This document shows, piece by piece, positions 1-6,094 of a DNA stretch of 9,024 bases (within the stretch, counting starts at the first letter, position 1; the number at the start of each line of letters is the position of its first letter). The position numbers and the translations under genes are program-made. Where the stretch lies: the NCBI GenBank assembly GCA_009377735.1, contig WHTL01000156.1:1-9024 (forward strand), in the 5' to 3' direction. A model generated the notes under the pieces. The model was given only the letters and a program-made list of their open reading frames with translations. It ran no database searches and was not told the DNA's origin. Source of the DNA: Acidimicrobiia bacterium (GTDB taxonomy: Bacteria > Actinomycetota > Acidimicrobiia > Spongiisociales > ZC4RG35).

Positions 1-555
1 AAAATGCTGCCGGACGTCCTCCACGATGTCGCCACCGTGACCCTGAGCGGAGCAACCTGGGAAGGCATTCTCCACGACATCATCGTTGTCGGGACGGCGA
101 CCGCCCACGAGAACCACGCCGCCGCCATCACCGATCTCCTACGGGACCGCTGGAATGCCATCGAGCCGGTAAAGCCATCCCGCAGGGTTCTCTTCCTGGA
201 GTGGGCCGAGCCCATCTTCACGGGCGGTCACTGGGTGCCCGAGCAGATAGCCGTGGCCGGAGGTGTCGATGTGATCGGTGAACCCGGGGAGCGCTCCCGC
301 CGGCTTGGTGCAGAAAACCTGGACGGTCTCGATCCGGCCGTGGTGATCATGGCTGCGTGTGGTTATGACACCGCTGGTAATGCGGAACTCGCCGACTCAC
401 TTCCACACGACTTCGGTGCCGCCGAGATCTGGGCCGTGAATGCCAACTCCTACTTCTCGCGCCCGGGTCCCCGCATCGTCGGCGGGGCCGAGATCCTCCG
501 TTCAATTCTCGGTGGAGATCCGGTGAACACGTCAGCCGCTATCCGGGTGGGGTGA
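1..555 (+). CDS. BtuF-like cobalamin-type substrate-binding protein, C-terminal part (5' truncated)
   Basis: The reading frame is open at the first base of the window, so the N-terminus (and any signal peptide) lies outside; 184 residues are seen, against roughly 290-300 for the family. Two stretches point to the helical-backbone metal-receptor / BtuF-like group: LEWAEPIFTGGHWVPE near residue 67, matching the E-W-x-x-P-x-F-x-x-G-H-W-V-P-E signature of actinobacterial-type cobalamin-binding proteins, and near the C-terminus the C-G-Y-D motif followed by NANSYFSRPGPRIVGGAEIL. Such proteins bind cobalamin or a related ligand for an ABC importer, or act as soluble cobalamin-binding proteins; the ligand here is inferred from family only. 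It precedes the ThDP enzyme pair on the same strand with a 95-nt gap, so co-transcription is possible but not shown. No ABC permease or ATPase gene is visible in the window. Confidence 0.78.
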   Translation, partial: KMLPDVLHDVATVTLSGATWEGILHDIIVVGTATAHENHAAAITDLLRDRWNAIEPVKPSRRVLFLEWAEPIFTGGHWVPEQIAVAGGVDVIGEPGERSRRLGAENLDGLDPAVVIMAACGYDTAGNAELADSLPHDFGAAEIWAVNANSYFSRPGPRIVGGAEILRSILGGDPVNTSAAIRVG

Positions 556-650
556 TATACCCGTCTGGGGAATCCAGGGTTACAGCAGAGGAAGTGCCAC
601 CGGATCATATATCGTGTAACGTCGACTCTGCCTGCGGACGAGGGACACCA
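556..650 (+). promoter_or_regulatory. Leader/intergenic region before the ThDP enzyme pair, with a candidate operator
   Basis: This 95-nt gap lies between the cobalamin-binding-like gene and the first ThDP enzyme. Read in the frame of the downstream gene it has no stop, but only about half of its codons end in G or C and it carries ATA, AGG and ACA codons, so it looks non-coding. It holds an AT-rich near-palindrome TATATCGTGTA at 608-618 preceded by CGGATC at 601-606; a related sequence sits upstream of the acyl-CoA dehydrogenase gene (7337-7357). No convincing -35/-10 pair at normal spacing was found. A promoter or operator here is an inference. Confidence 0.3.
640..644 (+). promoter_or_regulatory. 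Ribosome binding site for the first ThDP enzyme
   Basis: GAGGG at 640-644 lies 6 nt upstream of ATG at 651. It is the main reason to choose 651 rather than the GTG at 552, which overlaps the preceding stop as GTGA and would add 33 poorly coding residues ahead of the normal start of the fold. An ATG at 666 is a second, less well supported choice. Confidence 0.6.
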
Positions 651-2366
651 ATGGAAACAGAGCAAATGACCGGCTCGAGAAGTGTTGCCGAGGTGATGGT
701 GGATTATCTCGTCCGTGCAGGAGTTACGGACGTTTTCGGGGTCGCGGGCAGCACCATCATGCCTCTACTCGACGGAATCGTGACCGATGGCAGGATCGAC
801 TACCACGGTGCCCGTTACGAACTGAGTGCCGCCGAGATGGCATCGGGATATGCCAGAGTGTCTTCCCGGCTCGGCGTGGTGATGACCCACTGCGGGCCTG
901 GAGCCACCAGTTGTCTCACCGCCATGGTCGGGGCAGCAAGGGATGGTGTTCCCCTACTCCTCATCACCGGCAATGAAGAATCTGGGACCCTCGCCCAACA
1001 CCCCTATCACGACTGGGACCTGATTCGCGTGATGGGGTCAATCACCCGATTCAGCTTCCAGATCACCCGACCCGACCAATTGCCCCACATCATGAGACGT
1101 GCAGTCGGAGAAGCAACCCGTGGCATCACACAGCCGGTCCATATCGACCTCCCCGAAGACATCGCCCTCGAGATCGTCCCAGAGGAAACCGCCCGTGGCT
1201 GGCTGGACGACATCGACCCTCTCCTGAAATCAGTATCCCAGGCGCCTGCCCTCCCCCTAAGTCGTCCCGCACCTAGTGCAATCGAGATGGATCGAATGGA
1301 AAAGCTGCTGACGGAGGCACAAAAACCATTGATCATCTTGGGTGAGACCGTTCAATGGTCCCCCGATCCGGGTGAGATCGTCCGTCAATGTCGTGAACTA
1401 GGAATTCCTTACGTCACCTCCTTCGGTGCCCGAGGAGGGATAGTCGATGACACCGGGTTTGCCGGCACGATTGGGAGGTTTGGTTCAAGGGATAGCAACG
1501 ACCTTCTCTGCGAAGCCGATCTTGTTCTGGCCCTCGGTGCCGAACTCACCGATGTCGATACCGTCCGGTGGAGCCTGATCGAATCCGATGCCACTGTCAT
1601 CGCGGTGCATCCCGATCCCGCCAAGGTCGATCGGAGGATTGCCACGACCATGGGCGTGGTGGCGGATGTGGGCGAGTTCCTACGGACGCTGACGACAAGA
1701 ATGTCGAAACAGGAGGACTTCGTATCCTCCAACTGGATCGATCGGGCTAGTCGGGTTGATCGCCGCAATGGCCCGATAGGAAATCCTGCCGCCAGCCAGG
1801 ATCCATCCATTGATTCCCTGCTGGTGAGCAACATCATCGAAGCAGCACCCGACGACTGGGTGGTGACCATGGATCCCGGGTTCGGGGCGCTCACCCTATC
1901 GGCGGCAGCCGACTTTGGCGGCACCAGGTTTCTCTACCCCTACGGACTTGGCGCCATGGGCTTTGCGGTGCCCAACGCGATCGGCGCCACGATATCCGAC
2001 ATGATCGGAGGGGCGATCGCCATCGTCGGGGATGGCTCATTCTTCATGTCCCTGTCCTCACTCGAGTCAATCGCATCCTTGGATGTGCCGGTGGTAGTTG
2101 TCGTCCTCGACGACGGAGGTTTCGGTTCTCAACGTAAGAAGCAACTGGAGGGATATGGCCGCAACTTCGGTGTCGACTACGAGAACCCGGACATCGCCGC
2201 CATTGCCAGAGCCATGGGGATCCAAGCACAGTGGATCGAAACTCCCGACGATGTCAGCCGACTGTGCAAGAGCCTGACCGACTACAAGAGCGGATACGTC
2301 GCCGCGGTGCAAAGAGCCCGCGAACAGGAGGGAAAGTGGTACGAAGGAAGCAGGCAACGACGATGA
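651..2366 (+). CDS. ThDP-dependent enzyme, acetolactate synthase-like (first of tandem pair)
   Basis: A 571-residue protein with the three-domain layout of the ThDP decarboxylase/acetolactate synthase superfamily: PYR domain (about 10-180), central domain (about 210-340) and PP domain (about 390-550). The cofactor-activating glutamate is Glu57 in the R-Y-E-L context, followed by a GYAR stretch. The GPGA turn and the GAMGFAVP segment, which supports the V-shaped cofactor, are present. The metal/diphosphate motif is G460-D461-G462 with Asp487-Asp488 where most relatives have Asn-Asn; Asp488 falls exactly 27 residues after Asp461, at the metal-ligand position. Expected chemistry is decarboxylation or carboligation of a 2-oxoacid, or cleavage of a 2-hydroxyacyl-CoA; the substrate cannot be read from sequence. 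No acetolactate synthase small subunit is nearby, which argues against branched-chain amino acid synthesis. Stop overlaps the start of the next gene (ATGA), implying translational coupling. Confidence 0.88.
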   Translation: METEQMTGSRSVAEVMVDYLVRAGVTDVFGVAGSTIMPLLDGIVTDGRIDYHGARYELSAAEMASGYARVSSRLGVVMTHCGPGATSCLTAMVGAARDGVPLLLITGNEESGTLAQHPYHDWDLIRVMGSITRFSFQITRPDQLPHIMRRAVGEATRGITQPVHIDLPEDIALEIVPEETARGWLDDIDPLLKSVSQAPALPLSRPAPSAIEMDRMEKLLTEAQKPLIILGETVQWSPDPGEIVRQCRELGIPYVTSFGARGGIVDDTGFAGTIGRFGSRDSNDLLCEADLVLALGAELTDVDTVRWSLIESDATVIAVHPDPAKVDRRIATTMGVVADVGEFLRTLTTRMSKQEDFVSSNWIDRASRVDRRNGPIGNPAASQDPSIDSLLVSNIIEAAPDDWVVTMDPGFGALTLSAAADFGGTRFLYPYGLGAMGFAVPNAIGATISDMIGGAIAIVGDGSFFMSLSSLESIASLDVPVVVVVLDDGGFGSQRKKQLEGYGRNFGVDYENPDIAAIARAMGIQAQWIETPDDVSRLCKSLTDYKSGYVAAVQRAREQEGKWYEGSRQRR

Positions 2367-4054
2367 ACGCTGCCGATGCCTTAGTTGACACACTTGCTCG
2401 GGCCGGGGTCGAGAAGGTATTCGGTGTGATCGGCACATCCACACTCGATATCGCAGATGCCATAAACCGAGAACAGGGTCTCGAGTTCGTGAGCGCACGG
2501 GAGGAAGAGGCTGCCGCACATATGGCCGATGGCTATGCCCGCGCCACCGGACGGGTTGGCGTCGTGCTCGCTCATGTCGGACCCGGCGCACTCAGGCTGA
2601 TGTATGGCGTCGGGACCGCGTGGAAGGACAGCGTGCCCATGGTTGTACTCACCGGCAATGAGGTGCTTGCGGCCACCGACACCGAGATGCGGGAGGGCTA
2701 CCACGTCATTCCGGTGGAAGAACTCTACCGACCCATCACCAAGGGGACCCTGCAACTGAGTAGACCTGAAGATGCGCGGAGGATGGTTGGCCGTGCTTTC
2801 TGGCTTGCCAGGTCCGGAAGACCCGGACCCGTGCTCATCGACCTTCCCAAGAGCACATTGAAGCTGCCCTTTGATGGGCCGGACATTCCCACTACCAGTA
2901 TCGGAGACCGGGTTCCAGCGAGTCCCGTCGTGGTCTCTGCCGAGAACCTTGCCAGAGTGGCCGACCTGATCAAGACATCATCCAATCCGGTTCTGCTGGC
3001 GGGTGCGGGCGTGCACTGGTCCAATGCTCACGACGCCCTGAGGTCCGTTGCCGAGCAACTCAATCTGCCGATCCTCACCACCGATGGTGGACGCGGAGCC
3101 ATCCCCGAGGATCACGCACTTTCGCTGGGAGTGATAGGTCGTCAGGCTGGTGACGCGGTGGCACGTGCCCTCCTCGAAGAATCCGATGTGGTCATAGCAC
3201 TGGGTACACCCTTGAGCGACGTGTCCACCTACGAATGGACCGCCTGGCCCAACGACACCACCCTCGTACAGGTTGACATCAGCCCCGACGTGGGACACCG
3301 CGGCTACAGCCCCCATCATCTCGTTGTCGCCGACATCGAAAAGTTCCTAGTGGGGTTGGGCCAGACATTCGAAAAGCTGCGGTACCGCTGCGCCCACGAT
3401 TGGCAATCACGACGGATCGCTCTCGATGAGGAGCGCCGCGGATACTTGCGTGAGGGCGACGATCGGGCTGCGTCTGACCTGGTCAACCCATGGGTGATCA
3501 TCGATGAGCTGACCGACTCTCTTCCTCGTGACTCATTCATCTCTGTCGACTCCGGGATGCACGGATTCTTTGGAAAGAAGCTCAGGGTCCTCGAGCCCCG
3601 AACCTATGTGCGTTCGGCGGGGTTCGGTGCCATGGGGTATTCCTTCCCAGGGGTGCTAGGCGCCCTCGAGTCAGACCCCGATCGACATGGCGTTGCGATC
3701 GTGGGCGATGGCTGTCTCGCGATGGAGTTGGGGGAGTTCGAGACCGCGGCACGACGAGGCTCCTCGATCACGGTGATCGTCTTCAACGACTCCCGGTTCG
3801 CGTCCCAGCAGAGCCATCAACTCCGCCGGCTCGACGGCCGGATAATCGGGACGGACTTCCACGTCACCGATTTCGTCAAGATCGCAGAGGCACAAGGTGT
3901 CCCCGGCTGGACCGTCACCGATGACGATGCAGCCAGAAAAGCGATCCGCGAAGCCATGGTGAGCAAGGGTCCGACGGTGATCGACGCCCGGGTCGACCCC
4001 GAGGTTCGGCCCAGCACCTGGATCGAGGGAAGCGGGGATCAGCGACTGCGCTGA
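2363..4054 (+). CDS. ThDP-dependent enzyme, acetolactate synthase-like (second of tandem pair)
   Basis: A 563-residue paralogue of the preceding gene, clearly similar in the PYR domain (for example VFGV, the GYAR helix, GPGA, LTGNE at matching places). Catalytic Glu48 sits in R-E-E-E; the usual His of R-H-E-Q is Glu47. The PP domain has GAMGYSFP and G448-D449-G450, with Asn475-Asp476 in an NDSRF segment, placing Asp at the metal-ligand site, as I recall for catabolic FAD-independent acetolactate synthases. Both halves are intact, so each member of the pair could be active alone, though a mixed oligomer is possible. The ATG is chosen because it overlaps the previous stop by 4 nt (ATGA) and gives the normal N-terminus; a purine-rich GAAGGAAG lies 12 nt upstream. 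The substrate is unknown; a 2-oxoacid decarboxylase, carboligase or 2-hydroxyacyl-CoA lyase are all compatible. Confidence 0.87.
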   Translation: MNAADALVDTLARAGVEKVFGVIGTSTLDIADAINREQGLEFVSAREEEAAAHMADGYARATGRVGVVLAHVGPGALRLMYGVGTAWKDSVPMVVLTGNEVLAATDTEMREGYHVIPVEELYRPITKGTLQLSRPEDARRMVGRAFWLARSGRPGPVLIDLPKSTLKLPFDGPDIPTTSIGDRVPASPVVVSAENLARVADLIKTSSNPVLLAGAGVHWSNAHDALRSVAEQLNLPILTTDGGRGAIPEDHALSLGVIGRQAGDAVARALLEESDVVIALGTPLSDVSTYEWTAWPNDTTLVQVDISPDVGHRGYSPHHLVVADIEKFLVGLGQTFEKLRYRCAHDWQSRRIALDEERRGYLREGDDRAASDLVNPWVIIDELTDSLPRDSFISVDSGMHGFFGKKLRVLEPRTYVRSAGFGAMGYSFPGVLGALESDPDRHGVAIVGDGCLAMELGEFETAARRGSSITVIVFNDSRFASQQSHQLRRLDGRIIGTDFHVTDFVKIAEAQGVPGWTVTDDDAARKAIREAMVSKGPTVIDARVDPEVRPSTWIEGSGDQRLR

Positions 4055-4056
4055 TC
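4037..4056. terminator. Perfect hairpin at the convergent gene junction (candidate bidirectional 3'-end structure)
   Basis: GATCAGCG (4037-4044) and its exact reverse complement CGCTGATC (4049-4056) flank a 4-nt loop ACTG, giving an 8-bp GC-containing stem. It covers the stop codon of the second ThDP gene and ends 4 nt before the stop of the converging D-2-hydroxyacid dehydrogenase gene. Neither strand has a T-run after the stem, so it is not a textbook intrinsic terminator; it could still act as a 3' end-stabilising or pausing structure for both transcripts. Confidence 0.45.
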
Positions 4057-4060
4057 GGTA

Positions 4061-5032
4061 CTAAATCAGATCTGGGGGTGTGGTTCCTTCCAGGAAGGCC
4101 TCGATGTTCTCCACCACCCTGAGAGACATCTCCTCACGGGTCTCACGCGCGGCACTACCGATATGCGGGGTGACAACCACATTCGGTAGTTCTCTGAGGT
4201 CCCTGGTCGGGCCTATCCGATCGGATCCGACCTCGTGTTCGAACACATCCAAACCAGCCCCTCGAATCATTCCGGCGCGCAGACGTCGCTCCAGCGCAAT
4301 CTCGTCAACGATCGCCCCGCGGGATGTGTTGATAAGGATGGATTCCTTCTTCATCAGACCGAGTAGCCGGTCGTCGACCAGTCCCGTGGTCTCGGGTGTG
4401 ACGGCAAGGGTGAGGGCCACGAAGTCCGACTCACGGAATAAGTCGTCCAATGACCGAAATGACATCCCGAGTTCGGTCTCGAGATCGAAATCCAAACGCT
4501 GCCTCTTGGTATAAACGACCTTCATACCAAAGGAACCTGCGCGCCGCGCCACACCCTGACCGATGGAACCTGCCCCAACAATCCCGAGCGTCTTGCCCTG
4601 CACCCGTGTGCCCAGCAGCGCCATCGACTGGCGCTGTCTCCATCTGCCCTCTTTTAGTAGCCGCTCCGCCTCAGGGATTCGCCAGGCCGTGGCCAGCAAC
4701 AGTGCGAAGGTGTATTCGGCCGTAGTGGAGGCCAACAGATTGGGTATCACTGTCACCGCAACCGACCTCTCCGCGGCGCGGTCGATGTCGACCAGTCTCG
4801 TCGAGGTCTGCATCGCGGCGATCATCCGCAGTCTCGGGGCGGCGTCGATCATCTCCCGGTCGTAGACGGTACTTCCCACCGCGACCAGGATCTCGGCCTC
4901 CTCGACCGCCTCGAGAAGCTCCGGTCGGTCGATGGTCCTGTCGAGATGGGGGAACACAATGACATCGCCCAACTTCCGCAGGCGTTGCAGTGCGACTTCT
5001 GGGATTGGTTGGGGGACGAAGATCCGGGTCAA
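4061..5032 (-). CDS. D-2-hydroxyacid dehydrogenase (SerA-like family), TTG start
   Basis: A 323-residue member of the D-isomer-specific 2-hydroxyacid dehydrogenase family, interconverting a 2-hydroxyacid and a 2-oxoacid. The dinucleotide fold starts with G153-A-G-S-I-G158, and the catalytic triad is complete: Arg238 in NTSRGAIVDE, Glu267 after GLDVF, and His290 in TPHIG. The strand after the glycine loop reads YTKRQR (174-179) without the acidic residue typical of NAD-binding members, hinting at NADP(H). The substrate loop is of the T-S-T-R-x-V-D-I-D type, seen in a phosphoglycerate-dehydrogenase-like subgroup. The start is TTG at 5032, which overlaps the upstream stop as TTGA; this gives a normal N-terminus and the next Met is about 60 residues inside. 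AGGGGA abuts the start, so translation probably depends on coupling. Possible substrates include hydroxypyruvate, glyoxylate, malate-like or sulfolactate-like acids; undecided. It is the last gene of the minus-strand run. Confidence 0.88.
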   Translation of the reverse strand: MTRIFVPQPIPEVALQRLRKLGDVIVFPHLDRTIDRPELLEAVEEAEILVAVGSTVYDREMIDAAPRLRMIAAMQTSTRLVDIDRAAERSVAVTVIPNLLASTTAEYTFALLLATAWRIPEAERLLKEGRWRQRQSMALLGTRVQGKTLGIVGAGSIGQGVARRAGSFGMKVVYTKRQRLDFDLETELGMSFRSLDDLFRESDFVALTLAVTPETTGLVDDRLLGLMKKESILINTSRGAIVDEIALERRLRAGMIRGAGLDVFEHEVGSDRIGPTRDLRELPNVVVTPHIGSAARETREEMSLRVVENIEAFLEGTTPPDLI

Positions 5033-6075
5033 TCCCCTACCGCCGAGGCCTCGCCCAGGAACCCGATGATGCCTTCCGTGATCTGGGTGCTGGTGGCGCT
5101 GCCACCTAGGTCTCCGGTTCGCAATTCCTCGGATGCGAGTGCTCGGGACACTGCTCTCTCAATCTGTTCTCCTGCCTCCGGTTCGCCAATGTGCCGCAAC
5201 ATCAGGGCGGCACTGAGAATGGAGGCAATGGGGTTGGCGATTCCCTTGCCTGCTATGTCTGGTGCCGTCCCGTGAACCGGCTCGAAGTATGCCCAGTTCT
5301 CACCCACGCATCCCGAGGGGGCGATCCCGAGGCCACCAGCTAAACCGGCTGCTACATCGGAGAGGATGTCACCAAAGGCGTTCGTGGAGAGGATGACATC
5401 GAACTCCTCCGGCCACCGCACCAACTCCAACGCACAGGCGTCCACGTTTTTAGTCTCGTATTCGATGTCGGGGAACGAGGCTGCAACATCGGCAACCGAC
5501 TCCAAGAAAAGAGAGTCCGTCAGCTTGAGAGCACCGAGTTTGTGGATCGCCGTTACCTTCTTCCGACGGCGCGAGGCTTGTTCGAATGCGATCTTTGCCG
5601 TCCTGGTCGAGGCGTCTCGGGTGATCACACGCACCGAGCAGGCGCCATCCTTACCCACGGGGTACTCGATCCCCGAGTAGATGCCTTCGGTGACCTCTCG
5701 CACCACGACCACGTCAATCTCACCGGCCGGAATGGGGACCCCCGGATAGGAGCGGGCGGGTCTAACACTGGCGCCAACATCCAAATGACGCCGCATGGCG
5801 CGCAGGGGCTGGATAGCCGTTGGGGGAAGCCGGGCGACATCCATGGCTCCCAGCATCACACTGTCGGCAGCTTTGGCAGCTTCGACTGTCTCTGACGGAA
5901 GGGAGTCCCCGGTCTCGTTGTATGCGTCACACCCCGCGGGGCGATGATCGAAGGTAAACCGGGGTCCGTCGATGGTGGAGTGCAGAGCCTGCAGTACCTC
6001 CTGGGCACAACCGATCACCTCGGGACCGATCCCGTCGCCGGGAAGCACACAGATGGCGTATTGGGCTGAAGACAT
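5029..6075 (-). CDS. Isocitrate/isopropylmalate-type dehydrogenase (NAD-dependent, beta-decarboxylating)
   Basis: A 348-residue member of the isocitrate/3-isopropylmalate/tartrate dehydrogenase family, which oxidises 2-hydroxyacids with a beta-carboxylate and releases CO2. Visible signatures are GDGIGPE (13-19), SVRPARSYPG (103-112), REVTEGIYSGIE with catalytic Tyr133, catalytic Lys179, metal-binding Asp212, Asp236 and Asp240 (GDILSD), and HGTAPDIAGKGIANP from 268. Asp273 in that last loop indicates NAD rather than NADP. Two departures stand out: the K-x-N motif is K179-L-G181, losing the conserved Asn, and the usual N-x-R-P is S-x-R-P. These could mark a substrate other than isocitrate or isopropylmalate; no leuA, leuC or leuD is nearby. 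The ATG at 6075 has GAGGAGAG upstream (6079-6086). It lies 19 nt after the acyl-CoA dehydrogenase gene and overlaps the next gene by 4 nt. Confidence 0.88.
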   Translation of the reverse strand: MSSAQYAICVLPGDGIGPEVIGCAQEVLQALHSTIDGPRFTFDHRPAGCDAYNETGDSLPSETVEAAKAADSVMLGAMDVARLPPTAIQPLRAMRRHLDVGASVRPARSYPGVPIPAGEIDVVVVREVTEGIYSGIEYPVGKDGACSVRVITRDASTRTAKIAFEQASRRRKKVTAIHKLGALKLTDSLFLESVADVAASFPDIEYETKNVDACALELVRWPEEFDVILSTNAFGDILSDVAAGLAGGLGIAPSGCVGENWAYFEPVHGTAPDIAGKGIANPIASILSAALMLRHIGEPEAGEQIERAVSRALASEELRTGDLGGSATSTQITEGIIGFLGEASAVGD

Positions 6076-6078
6076 GGA

Positions 6079-6086
6079 CTCTCCTC
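6079..6086 (-). promoter_or_regulatory. Ribosome binding site for the isocitrate/isopropylmalate-type dehydrogenase
   Basis: On the minus strand the 19-nt gap contains GAGGAGAG followed by TCC and then ATG at 6075. This is a strong Shine-Dalgarno match that fixes the start and shows that this gene has its own efficient initiation within the run. Confidence 0.65.
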
Positions 6087-6094
6087 GCGTTTAC

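Noticed and set aside
559..580. Small imperfect hairpin (CTGG-ggaat-CCAG with outer ACC/GGT) after the cobalamin-binding-like gene
   Set aside because: The stem is short and bulged with no T-run, so it does not support a terminator call.
552..650. N-terminal extension of the first ThDP enzyme from a GTG that overlaps the previous stop (GTGA)
   Set aside because: The extra 33 codons have weak third-position G+C and rare codons and lie ahead of the family's normal N-terminus; ATG 651 has a clear ribosome binding site.
1409..1924. Minus-strand open frame of 171 codons
   Set aside because: It lies entirely antisense to the ThDP enzyme's central region; the composition (rich in Ser, Arg, Pro) is typical of a shadow frame and no family is recognisable.
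2067..2591. Minus-strand open frame of 174 codons across the ThDP gene junction
   Set aside because: It is rich in Arg, Ser, Leu and His with no domain, and antisense to two well-supported genes.
651..4054. Branched-chain amino acid biosynthesis (ilvB with leuB) as the explanation for the locus
   Set aside because: No small subunit, ilvC, ilvD, leuA, leuC or leuD is present, and the leuB-like enzyme deviates at the K-x-N motif.
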